From the IMG/VR virus record IMGVR_UViG_3300031758_000176, positions 1-40,838 of that record: a DNA stretch of 40,838 nucleotides; one strand, 5' to 3'. The notes under the pieces were generated by a model. The model searched no databases. It was not told where the DNA came from and was given only the letters and a program-made list of their open reading frames with translations. Shown piece after piece: positions 1 to 7,528 of this stretch (within the stretch, counting starts at the first letter, position 1; each line of letters begins with the position of its first letter). Origin of the DNA: a virus. Both the position numbers and the translations under genes were made by a program.

Positions 1-1
1 C

Positions 2-154
2 ACCAACATCTGCGAGGGCTACGACGGTGGTCTGGAGGCGTGGGTGGAGGATGTGCTGAGGTACGGACGGTCGGGTGAGCCGCTCAACGATATGCACAAC
101 GAATACTTGCGTGGGTACTACGCAGAACTGACGAAGGAGGAGGACAAGGCATGA
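2..154 (+). CDS. Partial hypothetical protein, 3' end only
   Basis: The reading frame is open from the window edge to a TGA that overlaps the next ATG (ATGA). About 50 C-terminal residues are visible. They are rich in Glu, Asp and Tyr and end in EEDKA. No domain is recognisable in this fragment. It is called as a gene because the frame is fully open and its stop is translationally coupled to the next gene, like the other genes of this operon. Confidence 0.6.
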   Translation, partial: TNICEGYDGGLEAWVEDVLRYGRSGEPLNDMHNEYLRGYYAELTKEEDKA

Positions 155-354
155 GCAAGACACGCGAGAGAGCCGATGTCGAATTGATATACAGCCTTGA
201 CGAGTTGTACGGATGCCCACTGGGGTTCGATGAGATTGTCATCGAGACCGTCCGGCAAAACCTTGAGGACATGGGCAAAGACCCGGACGACTACGAGTTG
301 GGGCCGGTGCAAGTGCTATGCGTGGTGACACTTAAAGATAAGGGAAAGACATGA
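151..354 (+). CDS. Small acidic hypothetical protein
   Basis: This 67-residue protein is acidic and has no recognised family. Its ATG overlaps the upstream stop, and its own stop overlaps the following ATG at 351, so it sits in a coupled chain. GGAGG lies close upstream of the start. Its position just before the DUF3150/MoxR/VWA set says nothing firm about function. Confidence 0.7.
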   Translation: MSKTRERADVELIYSLDELYGCPLGFDEIVIETVRQNLEDMGKDPDDYELGPVQVLCVVTLKDKGKT

Positions 355-560
355 AGAAGATAGAGGACACGGTCGAGAGTCTCACGCGAGAACTTGAGAT
401 ATCTGTGCGCCGACATGCCCAACTGTGGAACCAATACCGGGAGATCGAGTCCAAGATATACACGGAGAACGCATGGCAGAGACACGTGCGTAACCGACTG
501 AACGTTTTGAATGGTAGACAACCCAACATCGTATTACCTAATACGGAGGATGAGCGATGA
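351..560 (+). CDS. Small coiled-coil hypothetical protein
   Basis: This 69-residue charged protein probably forms a single helix or coiled coil: residues about 4-50 are heptad-like and rich in Glu, Arg and Leu. No family is recognised. Its last codons contain the first GTATT-N4-AATAC palindrome (528-547), and its TGA overlaps the ATG of the next gene. The 3' end therefore doubles as leader and ribosome-binding region for the DUF3150-like gene. Confidence 0.7.
   Translation: MKKIEDTVESLTRELEISVRRHAQLWNQYREIESKIYTENAWQRHVRNRLNVLNGRQPNIVLPNTEDER
528..547. promoter_or_regulatory. Palindrome copy 1, GTATT-N4-AATAC
   Basis: The core CGTATT-ACCT-AATACG is a perfect inverted repeat. It lies immediately upstream of, and touching, the GGAGGA Shine-Dalgarno of the gene starting at 557. 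It is one of six copies of the same motif in the window. It is probably an operator for a dimeric DNA-binding protein, or alternatively an RNA hairpin controlling translation. No T-run follows, so it is not a terminator. Confidence 0.6.
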
Positions 561-1489
561 ACATCGAAGTGAACGAGACGCAGACCGCTGACGAGTTGCT
601 GACCAAGCCGAACCACATCGTATCGCTTGCATCGTCATGCGTGCTGGTGTCGATCGAGAGCCATGTGTGGAACGCCACCGTGCAAGATCGTGGCATCAGC
701 GAGGAGGTCACGAACGCGAAGCAAGCCGACCGGGACGCTGGCAGGTTCATCAAGAACCTTCTCGCCAAGAACCCCGAACACAAGGCGGTGCTGAACTATC
801 GACAGGCCATCTATAATTGGTCGCAGCGATGCACGTATGACTGGGCGGGATCGCAACGCCTACTGCCCGTCATCAACTTGGCTCGGTTCCACACGGAGTA
901 TCAGGAACACGTCAAGCGGTTCCATGAGTTGGTGGATGACTTCTTGGACAAGTACCCGTCCATCGTGTCCAACATGGCCTTCGTGCAGGGTGCGATGTTC
1001 GACCGGGCGCAGTACCCCGACGTGTCCGAGTTGCGCGGTAGGTTCTCCATCGACCTGATCCAGAGCGAGGTTCCGACCGGGGACTTCCGCTGTGCCATCG
1101 CGGTGGACTTGGCTGATGATATGGCGAAGCACTATCAGCGTCAGGCTAAGCGTCTGGTCGAGGACATCCTCAACAAGCAGACCACGCAGTTGGTCGAGAT
1201 CATGCAGTCCATCTCGTACTGCTGTGAGACCGAGACCACCATCGACGAGAAGGGTGAGGTCAAAGTCCGGCGTCGGAAGTTGTACGACTCCACGTTGGAG
1301 CGTGCCCGTGAACTGTGCCAGACCTTCAAGGGGTTCAACCTGACGGCAGACCCGCGCCTTGAGGAAGCGCGTGTGAAGTTGGAGACGCTGCTTGGCGACC
1401 TGACCATCGAGCAACTGCGGAACTCCGATGCCAAGCGCATCGTGGTGAAAGAGAGCATCGATGACATCCTGAGCAAGTTCGGTATCTGA
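557..1489 (+). CDS. DUF3150-like protein, partner of MoxR/VWA set
   Basis: This 310-residue mostly helical protein has no transmembrane segment or catalytic motif that I can see. The middle (about residues 100-200) and the C-terminal third look like long helices. Its length and its place directly before a MoxR-type ATPase and a metallopeptidase/VWA protein match the DUF3150-like family, but that assignment is by context and general resemblance only. Its likely role is an adaptor or substrate-recognition partner of the ATPase. The ATG at 557 has a strong GGAGGA site, and a palindrome lies just upstream. It might instead be an unrelated virion or regulatory protein. Confidence 0.65.
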   Translation: MNIEVNETQTADELLTKPNHIVSLASSCVLVSIESHVWNATVQDRGISEEVTNAKQADRDAGRFIKNLLAKNPEHKAVLNYRQAIYNWSQRCTYDWAGSQRLLPVINLARFHTEYQEHVKRFHELVDDFLDKYPSIVSNMAFVQGAMFDRAQYPDVSELRGRFSIDLIQSEVPTGDFRCAIAVDLADDMAKHYQRQAKRLVEDILNKQTTQLVEIMQSISYCCETETTIDEKGEVKVRRRKLYDSTLERARELCQTFKGFNLTADPRLEEARVKLETLLGDLTIEQLRNSDAKRIVVKESIDDILSKFGI

Positions 1490-1493
1490 CAGA

Positions 1494-1513
1494 AGCGTAT
1501 TAACCAATACTGA
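1494..1513. promoter_or_regulatory. Palindrome copy 2, AGCGTATT-N4-AATAC
   Basis: AGCGTATT-AACC-AATAC fills the short gap between the DUF3150-like gene and the AAA+ ATPase gene. It ends just before the GAGAGG Shine-Dalgarno for the ATG at 1525. The left arm is identical to copies 4 and 5; the right arm matches for the five core bases only. Its position again couples the motif to a gene start. Confidence 0.6.
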
Positions 1514-1524
1514 GAGGTAGTGAT

Positions 1525-2601
1525 ATGGCTATTCAGATCAATGACCCTGTCGAGTTGAGCGACGTCCCCAACCTGATCATGACGGTCGGGCGTGAGGTGA
1601 CTGTCGTGCTGAAGGGTGAGCCGGGTATCGGCAAGTCGAGCGTGTTGAAGGAGTTGGAGCGGCTGTATGGCGACAAGTACGACTACGTATACGTGGACTG
1701 TCCGGTGATGGACTTGTCCGACATCGTGATGCGTATCCCGAACCACGGCAGCAAGACTCTGGAGGCGTACGTCTCCTCGCTGTTCAAGTTCGACAGCCCG
1801 AAGCCGAAGATCGTCATGCTCGATGAGTTCATGAAGACGAACAAACTGCTTCAGACTTTGTTCACTCGGCTGATGCTGGAGCGTACCGTAGGCGATGCGG
1901 CGCTGCCGCCCGGCTCTATCGTGTTCGCCACGTCCAACCATTCGTCGGACGGGGTGGGCGATGCGATGCTCGCCCATGCTGGCAACCGCGTGATGATCAT
2001 CAACGTGGACAAGCCCCGGCATGTGAAGTGGAACCTGTGGGCATCGCAGCATGGCATCTCAGCCAAGATCCGCGCATGGGTCGCCATGAACCCCCGGTGT
2101 CTCGCGTCCTACCTCGACGGTGGGCAGGATGACAACGAGTTGATCTTCAATCCGGCACGTCGTGGGGTGCTGTCTGTTGTCACGCCCCGATCGCTTGCGA
2201 AGGTGAACGTGGTGGTCGAGAACCACGACAAGTTGGGCCGTGCTGTGGCTAAGGCGGCTCTGGCTGGTACCTGTGGCGCAGCGTTCGCCAATTCGTTCGA
2301 TGCGTTCCTGACCCTCGACAAGGCGTTGACCCCGGTCAAGAACATCATCGCTGACCCGGAGGGAGTGCTAGTGCCGGAGAACCCGGCGGCTCTGTTCCTC
2401 ACCATGTTCAATGCGGTCGATGTCATCGAGACTCAGGATGATCTGAGCAACTTCATGAAGTTCGTCAACCGCATCCGGTCTGAGGAAGTGCAGGAGTGCT
2501 TCTTCACGATGTCGTTGCAGGGCCGCATCAGCCGCCTTGCCAGTCGGAACGATGCCATCAAGCAGTGGGGCATGAAGAACCTTGAACTCATGATGCCGTA
2601 A
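1525..2601 (+). CDS. MoxR/CobS-type AAA+ ATPase
   Basis: This 358-residue AAA+ ATPase hydrolyses ATP to remodel a partner protein. Visible motifs are Walker A GEPGIGKS (residues 31-38), Walker B IVMLDE (96-101) and a sensor-1-like FATSNH (about 133-138). The MoxR/CobS group usually works with a VWA protein, and one follows 14 bases downstream. In cyanophages, relatives labelled CobS are part of similar pairs. By inference the three products form one chaperone-like complex, possibly acting on host proteins or virion assembly. Nothing links it to cobalamin or methanol metabolism here. The start is supported by a GAGAGG site. Confidence 0.88.
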   Translation: MAIQINDPVELSDVPNLIMTVGREVTVVLKGEPGIGKSSVLKELERLYGDKYDYVYVDCPVMDLSDIVMRIPNHGSKTLEAYVSSLFKFDSPKPKIVMLDEFMKTNKLLQTLFTRLMLERTVGDAALPPGSIVFATSNHSSDGVGDAMLAHAGNRVMIINVDKPRHVKWNLWASQHGISAKIRAWVAMNPRCLASYLDGGQDDNELIFNPARRGVLSVVTPRSLAKVNVVVENHDKLGRAVAKAALAGTCGAAFANSFDAFLTLDKALTPVKNIIADPEGVLVPENPAALFLTMFNAVDVIETQDDLSNFMKFVNRIRSEEVQECFFTMSLQGRISRLASRNDAIKQWGMKNLELMMP

Positions 2602-2615
2602 GGAGTCATACCAAC

Positions 2616-3812
2616 ATGAACGCAGTACTTAAACAGGCGAGCATGGAGGTGCGTCTGAAGAAGGCGCACATCCGGTTGATCAAGCACCCCGAGACCTGCC
2701 TGTACGGTGGGGTCATCCTGATGGGCGAGACGAGCGTGGTCGATGACCCGGCGGCTTGCCCGACCGCATACACGGACGGATACAACAAGCGATACGGGCG
2801 AGCGTTCCTTGAGCGGCTGACCGATGCCGAGGTAGCAGGTCTGGTCTTGCATGAGAACCTGCACGTCATGATGAAACATATCCCGCGACACCGGGATTTG
2901 ATGAAGGAGAACGGCAGGCTTGCGAACATGGCGATGGACTACGCCGTGAACGACATCATCCAAGATCTGCATCTCAGTCATCCGGCGTTGGTCAAGTTGG
3001 GGGATGGGTGGCTGTACGACCCGATGTTCAAGGGCTGGTCTGTCCGGCGTATTTACGAATACTTGAAGCAGGAGCAGGAGGGTGGCGGTGGTGGTGGTGG
3101 CGGCGGGCGTGGCGATGCGCTTGACGAACATGATGGCAGCAGCCACGACGAGATGACCGAGGCTCAGCAAGAGCAGGCCAAGCGCGATGTCGATGATGCC
3201 ATCCATCAAGGCGGCATCCTCGCTGGCAAGTTCGGTGCCAAGATCCCGCGTCAAGTCAAGGACATGATGGCTCCTCCGGTGGACTGGCGCGAGGCTCTAC
3301 GTGAGTTCTGGGGTGCATATGCACGGGGCGCGGACGAGTTGACGTGGCGCAGGTTCAACAAGCACCGGGTGGCCGACGATCATTTCTTGCCATCACTCAT
3401 CAACGAGACTGTCGGTGAGGTGGTACTGCCGATCGATACGTCTGGCTCCATCAGCAACGATGACATCGGACGTGTGGCTGCTTGTATCCAAGAACTGTGC
3501 GACATCGTGACCCCTGAGCGCATCCGTGTGCTGTGGTGGGATACGCACGTGCATGGTGAGCAGGTGTTCGAGGGTGACTATACGAACCTGAAGAACCTGC
3601 TCAAGCCGATGGGCGGTGGCGGCACTCGCGTGGGCTGTGTCAGCGAGTACATCATCGAGAGAGACATCAAGGCCGACTGCATGATCGTGTTCACGGACGG
3701 CTACGTCGAGGGCAACATCAACTGGAAGACCAACGTGCCGACGCTGTGGTTGGTCAAGGGCAACAGACACTTTACGCCGCCTTCGGGCAGCGTGATCAAC
3801 GTGGAGGATTGA
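2616..3812 (+). CDS. Metallopeptidase-like / VWA domain protein (DUF2201-like)
   Basis: This 398-residue two-domain protein resembles the DUF2201 family. The N-terminal part carries an HExxH zinc motif (HENLH, residues 79-83), followed by a conserved-looking DYAVND segment. A poly-glycine linker lies near residues 155-164. The C-terminal VWA-like domain has the metal-binding DTSGS (residues 274-278), a MIDAS signature. It is the expected partner of the AAA+ ATPase encoded just upstream, and AAGGAG precedes the ATG. By inference it is the substrate-binding or proteolytic arm of the complex. Palindrome copy 3 lies inside its coding sequence at 3046-3065. Confidence 0.85.
   Translation: MNAVLKQASMEVRLKKAHIRLIKHPETCLYGGVILMGETSVVDDPAACPTAYTDGYNKRYGRAFLERLTDAEVAGLVLHENLHVMMKHIPRHRDLMKENGRLANMAMDYAVNDIIQDLHLSHPALVKLGDGWLYDPMFKGWSVRRIYEYLKQEQEGGGGGGGGGRGDALDEHDGSSHDEMTEAQQEQAKRDVDDAIHQGGILAGKFGAKIPRQVKDMMAPPVDWREALREFWGAYARGADELTWRRFNKHRVADDHFLPSLINETVGEVVLPIDTSGSISNDDIGRVAACIQELCDIVTPERIRVLWWDTHVHGEQVFEGDYTNLKNLLKPMGGGGTRVGCVSEYIIERDIKADCMIVFTDGYVEGNINWKTNVPTLWLVKGNRHFTPPSGSVINVED
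3046..3065. promoter_or_regulatory. Palindrome copy 3, GTATT-N4-AATAC (intragenic)
   Basis: GGCGTATT-TACG-AATAC lies inside the VWA gene, in codons for RIYEY. The ten core bases match the other copies exactly, but the outer arms do not pair. It may be a genuine intragenic binding site or a coding coincidence. Confidence 0.35.
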
Positions 3813-3815
3813 GTT

Positions 3816-3986
3816 ATGAGCGACAAGAAGCGAGTCATCATCACCATCAGAGGTGGCATCCCCGAGATCATCGAGGCACCGGACGGTGTCGATGTCGAGA
3901 TACGGGACTATGACACCGAGTGGTATCCCAAGGACGAGTTGGAAGAAGACGAAGACGGCGACAAGTATTTTCCGAGGAGTGGTTGA
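3816..3986 (+). CDS. Small acidic hypothetical protein
   Basis: This 56-residue protein begins MSDKKRVIITIRGG and has a very acidic C-terminal half (DELEEDEDGDK). The start lies three bases after the VWA stop. GGAGG inside the VWA gene's last codons is the likely ribosome-binding site. The next gene starts two bases after its stop. No family is recognised. The compact beta-like N terminus plus acidic tail is typical of small phage accessory proteins. Confidence 0.65.
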   Translation: MSDKKRVIITIRGGIPEIIEAPDGVDVEIRDYDTEWYPKDELEEDEDGDKYFPRSG

Positions 3987-3988
3987 GT

Positions 3989-4162
3989 ATGAAGACCTAC
4001 GAAGTGACCATCCGTGCGACCGTTATCAAGACGCTGAAGGTCGAGGCCAAGGACGCAGACACTGCGAACATCATAGCGCGTGAGGAGTTCTCCGTACTGA
4101 ACACGGGGGACGATGAAGACTACGACGAGGAAACTTTGGATATTCAGGAGGTGAAGCCGTGA
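3989..4162 (+). CDS. DpnD/PcfM-like small protein
   Basis: The 57-residue protein begins MKTYEVTIRATVIKTLKVEA and continues into an acidic tail. The pattern of alternating hydrophobic strands, then a helix containing ADTANIIAREEF, resembles the DpnD/PcfM-like small domain; this is recognition by eye. A start 69 bases earlier would overlap the previous gene and gives an arginine-rich nonsense N terminus, so the ATG with GAGGAG upstream was chosen. The stop overlaps the next GTG within the recurring GGAGGTGAAGCC junction. Confidence 0.65.
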   Translation: MKTYEVTIRATVIKTLKVEAKDADTANIIAREEFSVLNTGDDEDYDEETLDIQEVKP

Positions 4163-4392
4163 GCAACACCAAGTACATCACTCGCACCAAGGCCGAGGAG
4201 TTGACCCGTGGGTACATCAACTGCATGAACTTCATCTACTGGGAGATCGTGAACAACAAGGGCGATATGGAGTTAGTTCTCAAGCCCGGAAGGTGGATTG
4301 TCATGAAGCACTACCTCGCACGACCTGTCTTTCTCAAGGTCGAGAAGGACATGACCCTGACCGAATACTATGTGAAGGAGGACGAAACATGA
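4159..4392 (+). CDS. Hypothetical protein
   Basis: This 77-residue protein starts with GTG inside the GTGA overlap and is preceded by a perfect GGAGGTGA ribosome-binding site. It resembles other short phage proteins in which a hydrophobic core segment (CMNFIYWEIV) is followed by basic residues. No family is recognised. Its stop overlaps the ATG at 4389. Confidence 0.65.
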   Translation: MSNTKYITRTKAEELTRGYINCMNFIYWEIVNNKGDMELVLKPGRWIVMKHYLARPVFLKVEKDMTLTEYYVKEDET

Positions 4393-4580
4393 GCGAGAAA
4401 AAATGTATCGCTTGCGGCGAAAGTTCTACGCAACTTATCGACTTTGGATTTGGGGGGTTGATGCTATGCCAAGCGTGTGATGACCACGGCAAGCAGATGG
4501 AAAACTTTATCAAGGATGGCATTGAGTTGAAATACTCCGATGGCACCAAAGAGATAATCAAAGAGGAGATCAAGTCATGA
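4389..4580 (+). CDS. Small zinc-finger-like protein
   Basis: This 63-residue protein has CIAC near residue 6 and CQAC near residue 30, spaced as a four-cysteine zinc knuckle, followed by a charged helix. The ATG at 4389 (AAGGAGG upstream, ATGA overlap) is preferred to an upstream in-frame ATG at 4293, which would lie inside the previous gene. A nucleic-acid or protein-binding role is only inferred from the zinc site. Confidence 0.65.
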   Translation: MSEKKCIACGESSTQLIDFGFGGLMLCQACDDHGKQMENFIKDGIELKYSDGTKEIIKEEIKS

Positions 4581-5014
4581 CCAACAAGACCTATACGAGC
4601 GTCATCGACACCGAAGTCTATGACAACGGGATGGACTACCTTGACGTGAACATCTACGTCACCTGCCCTGACGGCAGCGAGTGGCGCAAGACTCTCAGCC
4701 TGAACAAGAGGAGTGGGGCGTTGGATGGCTCAGTCATCTGCTATTCCGAGGGCAAAGATTATTCCTTTGAGGAAGCAACGGAGAACCCGTCTACTCTCGT
4801 ATCCCTCATATTCAACGAACGGTTTGACGAAGCCGCCACCCTGCTCAAGGAAGCGTACAGACGACAGACCAGCGTGAAAGACCACGCCGAGGAGATGTTG
4901 AAGACATTGAAGTCAGCCGTCTGGATGCTTGAGCGCGATTTCATCGATCCGCAGAAGTTGACGGTGATTGAAAAATGTCATGCCACCATCAACAAGGTCG
5001 AGGGGAGGAAGTGA
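4577..5014 (+). CDS. Hypothetical protein
   Basis: This 145-residue protein has a probable beta-rich N-terminal half and a helical C-terminal half (about residues 85-140). No family is recognised. It is coupled on both sides: its ATG overlaps the previous stop, and its TGA at 5012-5014 shares one base with the following ATG. It is larger than its immediate neighbours. Confidence 0.7.
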   Translation: MTNKTYTSVIDTEVYDNGMDYLDVNIYVTCPDGSEWRKTLSLNKRSGALDGSVICYSEGKDYSFEEATENPSTLVSLIFNERFDEAATLLKEAYRRQTSVKDHAEEMLKTLKSAVWMLERDFIDPQKLTVIEKCHATINKVEGRK

Positions 5015-5181
5015 TGAACAAGGATTACATACCGGGATACACGGACTACACCATCACGTTCACGATGCATGCTGGTGGTCTCTCCAAGGAGTTGGTCGAA
5101 CTTGACCTGCTCGAATATTTGGAAGAGTGCGTCAAGAACAAAGATGTATCAGCGTTCAAATTCATAGAGGATGAGAAGTGA
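5014..5181 (+). CDS. Small hypothetical protein
   Basis: This 55-residue acidic protein starts at ATG 5014, directly at the upstream stop, with GAGGGGAGG as the ribosome-binding site. The composition is two short strands followed by a helix. No family is recognised. Confidence 0.6.
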   Translation: MNKDYIPGYTDYTITFTMHAGGLSKELVELDLLEYLEECVKNKDVSAFKFIEDEK

Positions 5182-5182
5182 C

Positions 5183-5380
5183 ATGAAGACCCTATGCCTT
5201 CCACCACGCACCAAGTTCTACGGATGGGACTACAACACCGACAAGCAACTGCGGATGACGGGCAAGGAGTGGCATGTGTACGCCAAGCGCGGGGAGTTCA
5301 AGACGGAGCATGGCTCCGACTCCGCATGGGGCGGCAGGGTCGAGGTGTGGCTCGACGGTACGGATCAACACAAACGCTAA
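5183..5380 (+). CDS. Small hypothetical protein
   Basis: This 65-residue, Trp- and Gly-rich basic protein has no recognised family. ATG 5183 was chosen over the in-frame ATG 5171 because the latter lies within the upstream gene and GAGGATGAGAAG gives a ribosome-binding site for 5183. The composition suggests a small beta-sheet fold. Confidence 0.55.
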   Translation: MKTLCLPPRTKFYGWDYNTDKQLRMTGKEWHVYAKRGEFKTEHGSDSAWGGRVEVWLDGTDQHKR

Positions 5381-5391
5381 GAGGTATAGAT

Positions 5392-6375
5392 ATGCGCAAG
5401 TCAAAGACTGCTTTCAATATCGAAGAGATGTTCCTTGAGGGTCAGCACACCCCGGAGACCATGCGAGAGTTCGCATCTTCGCAACTGTTCCCCATCGCAG
5501 CGGCTATCTACAGCGCATGCAACAAGCAGACCCGGATCGGTAAGATCACGAAAGACTTTCGTAGAGTTCATCGCGCTAACATCCTGACGGTGAACGGGTT
5601 CATGGTAGCGGTTATCACCTACGACGGCGACGAATTTGAAGTGTGTCACCCCATACGCAGCACTGAAGACGCGATCGGGGCTTGCTGGATCAAGTCCAAG
5701 AGTTCTGGTTACATCCGTAACAAACTGCTTAAAGATACAGAGCATCCCGCGTATCGGATCCGTGAAACGGTTAAAGAAGCAGACCACAGTGTTTCTAGTG
5801 CAGTGCGGTATACGCTTGACCAGTCAATAGACAGGATTATGGGGGCCGGGGTGTCTCGACGTCCCGAGATCGAACTGTCCAAACCTGTCACGGCGTTCCT
5901 GTCGGACGTAGTGATGGGTAAAGCCTCCATGTCTGAAATGTCATGCGATATGAGAACCGAATTTGAGGACAGATACGCGGCGTATACCCACATGACCGCC
6001 AAGTTCGACGAGGCTGTTGATCGGGTCAAGGACATGTTTGGCAACGGCAAATGGGCATATATCCCGGACATCAACGGTGGCGTGGTACTAGGCGGACTCA
6101 GTTCTGAGGGTGCGGTAAAAGCCCTCGATCTTTATAAGCGTGGCTCCGCGCTGCCGTGGTATCACACCCACAATCTTGCGACGTTTGACATCGCACCCAA
6201 GTGGTACCCGTCTCATGAGGCTATCCCCGAAGAGTACCGTTGTGAAGTTGACTACGCTCTGCTGATGCTAAAAGCACACAGGAACTCGGATGCGCTTTTC
6301 CCTTCCGTCTTCCATGAGATCTGGGCAGACATCGGGGCCAGTATGGATAACTCGACGCTGCTCCTGCCGAGGTGA
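5392..6375 (+). CDS. Hypothetical protein, 327 residues
   Basis: This 327-residue soluble protein has no motif I can assign. Its N-terminal half contains FMVAVITYDGDEFEVCHP (about residues 70-87) and a long helical middle. A WYHTHNLATFDI segment near residue 265 has two closely spaced histidines. The ATG is preceded by AAGAGG. It is among the largest unidentified proteins in the early region and is followed three bases later by another unknown, so the two probably work together. Codon use looks like its neighbours. Confidence 0.75.
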   Translation: MRKSKTAFNIEEMFLEGQHTPETMREFASSQLFPIAAAIYSACNKQTRIGKITKDFRRVHRANILTVNGFMVAVITYDGDEFEVCHPIRSTEDAIGACWIKSKSSGYIRNKLLKDTEHPAYRIRETVKEADHSVSSAVRYTLDQSIDRIMGAGVSRRPEIELSKPVTAFLSDVVMGKASMSEMSCDMRTEFEDRYAAYTHMTAKFDEAVDRVKDMFGNGKWAYIPDINGGVVLGGLSSEGAVKALDLYKRGSALPWYHTHNLATFDIAPKWYPSHEAIPEEYRCEVDYALLMLKAHRNSDALFPSVFHEIWADIGASMDNSTLLLPR

Positions 6376-6378
6376 GTC

Positions 6379-6723
6379 GTGAATGTCTATGCGTATATAC
6401 AAGACGGGAATCTCCGCGTAGGTCTTCGGAGCGAACCCAGCCCATCACAAGGATTACAAGGCACGATAGTCCGTATCTTCCCGCTCGACAACCTGCCGGA
6501 TTGTCTGAGACTACAACTTGCGATGGTGCATGCGTTTGACTGGGAACCGATACTTGAGGTGATGAAAGACTGGAGGAATACCGTAGTCAATAAGAATGTA
6601 TGCCCGATCTGGTACCCCAAGGAGTGCAAGCACATCGGGTGGATGTTGTCCAAGACCGAATACATCTTGATATTGCCTGATGAAGCGGTCGATAAGTTGC
6701 TTAAGGAGCCACCTTATGATTAA
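6379..6723 (+). CDS. Hypothetical protein
   Basis: This 114-residue protein starts with GTG, three bases after the preceding gene, with GAGGTGAG as the ribosome-binding region. No domain is recognised. It ends 5 bases before palindrome copy 4. Confidence 0.65.
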   Translation: MNVYAYIQDGNLRVGLRSEPSPSQGLQGTIVRIFPLDNLPDCLRLQLAMVHAFDWEPILEVMKDWRNTVVNKNVCPIWYPKECKHIGWMLSKTEYILILPDEAVDKLLKEPPYD

Positions 6724-6727
6724 GTAC

Positions 6728-6747
6728 AGCGTATTAAATAATACGCT
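6728..6747. promoter_or_regulatory. Palindrome copy 4, AGCGTATT-AAAT-AATACGCT
   Basis: This is the best copy. Including one flanking base each side and two central bases, 10 bases on each side pair perfectly around a central AA (6727-6748). It occupies a short intergenic gap, 17 bases before the ATG of the VRR-NUC gene and upstream of its GAGGGA site. There is no T-run, so it is more likely an operator than a terminator. Its 20-base layout is shared with copy 5. Confidence 0.7.
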
Positions 6748-6764
6748 GCGCTACATGAGGGAAC

Positions 6765-7046
6765 ATGACTCCAGAGAGCAAGGTCAAAGCGAAGGTGAAG
6801 AAGATACTGCTTGATCTCGGCGCGTACTATTCGATGCCAGTGACCGGGGGCTACGGCAACAGCGGCGTCCCTGATTACTTGGTTTGTCACAACGGGAGAT
6901 TCTATGGTATAGAGTGCAAGGCAAACGGTGGTAAGCCCACCGCGCTTCAGTTGAAGCACCTCGATGACATCCGCAAGGCGGGTGGAGTCGCATTAGTGAT
7001 CGATGAAACAAACGTAGAGACCCTACGCAAGGAGTTGGAAAAATGA
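6765..7046 (+). CDS. VRR-NUC domain nuclease
   Basis: This 93-residue stand-alone VRR-NUC domain belongs to the PD-(D/E)XK superfamily. The core motif GVPDYLVCHNGRFYGIECKA (about residues 33-52) carries the catalytic Asp, Glu and Lys. A downstream PTALQLKHL helix holds the usual Gln. Phage copies are common beside replication genes and are thought to process branched DNA. ATG 6765 follows GAGGGA, and the stop overlaps the next ATG. Its transcription may respond to the palindrome just upstream. Confidence 0.88.
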   Translation: MTPESKVKAKVKKILLDLGAYYSMPVTGGYGNSGVPDYLVCHNGRFYGIECKANGGKPTALQLKHLDDIRKAGGVALVIDETNVETLRKELEK

Positions 7047-7528
7047 AGACGAAGAAAGAGAAGATCCTCGCTGCTCTGGCTGCTGGTCAGGACGCTGCGA
7101 CGGTGGCCAAGAAGTTCGGCGTGTCGAAGTCGTACGTGTACGTCACGCGGTGGAAGGCCAACAAGAAGAAGCCCGCCAAGAAGAAGGCGGGGAAGAAGGA
7201 GAACCGCATCGAGTGGAAGCCGTTAGAGACGAAGTTGGAATCCATCCGTGAGAGCGGTGAGATGTTCAAGTGGGTGGACCTCCCGGCAGAGGCTGAGATT
7301 CCCCAGACCGACAAGAAGATCGACCCCGTCAACAGCCCGCCACACTACACGGCAGGGGGCATCGAGACCATCGACTTCATCGAAGCCAAGGACCTCAACT
7401 ATCGTCTTGGCAATGTGGTGAAGTACCTCAGCCGTGCCGGGAAGAAGGTGGACGGTGACCCCATCACCGACCTTGAGAAGGCCAAGTGGTATCTCGACCG
7501 TGAGATCGCTACACGGAAGGGTGCGTGA
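7043..7528 (+). CDS. HTH-DUF3310 fusion protein
   Basis: This 161-residue protein has two parts. The N terminus (about residues 5-40) is a helix-turn-helix with VAKKFGVSKSYVYVTRW, followed by a lysine-rich linker (KKKPAKKKAGKK). The C terminus (about residues 95-158) is a DUF3310 domain, beginning near SPPHYTAGGIETIDFIEA and including NVVKYLSRAGKK and DLEKAKWYLDREI. DUF3310 proteins include phage nucleotide kinase relatives of T7 gp1.7. The added HTH suggests DNA binding. It is coupled by overlap to the nuclease upstream. Confidence 0.85.
   Translation: MKTKKEKILAALAAGQDAATVAKKFGVSKSYVYVTRWKANKKKPAKKKAGKKENRIEWKPLETKLESIRESGEMFKWVDLPAEAEIPQTDKKIDPVNSPPHYTAGGIETIDFIEAKDLNYRLGNVVKYLSRAGKKVDGDPITDLEKAKWYLDREIATRKGA

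Noticed and set aside
860-2052. Minus-strand frames opposite the DUF3150-like and ATPase genes
   Set aside because: The plus-strand genes carry clear motifs and ribosome-binding sites, while the antisense frames do not.
3082-3110. GGT/GGC repeats as a microsatellite or regulatory repeat
   Set aside because: They encode a poly-glycine linker between the two domains of the VWA protein, which is enough explanation.
1525-3812. Reading the ATPase/VWA pair as cobalamin or methanol metabolism genes
   Set aside because: CobS/CobT and MoxR are family names only. No other gene of those pathways is present, and the set fits a phage AAA+/VWA complex.
5194-5391. N-terminal extension of the 327-residue protein
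   Set aside because: The extension overlaps a separate small gene in another frame, has a shadow composition, and ATG 5392 has a proper ribosome-binding site.
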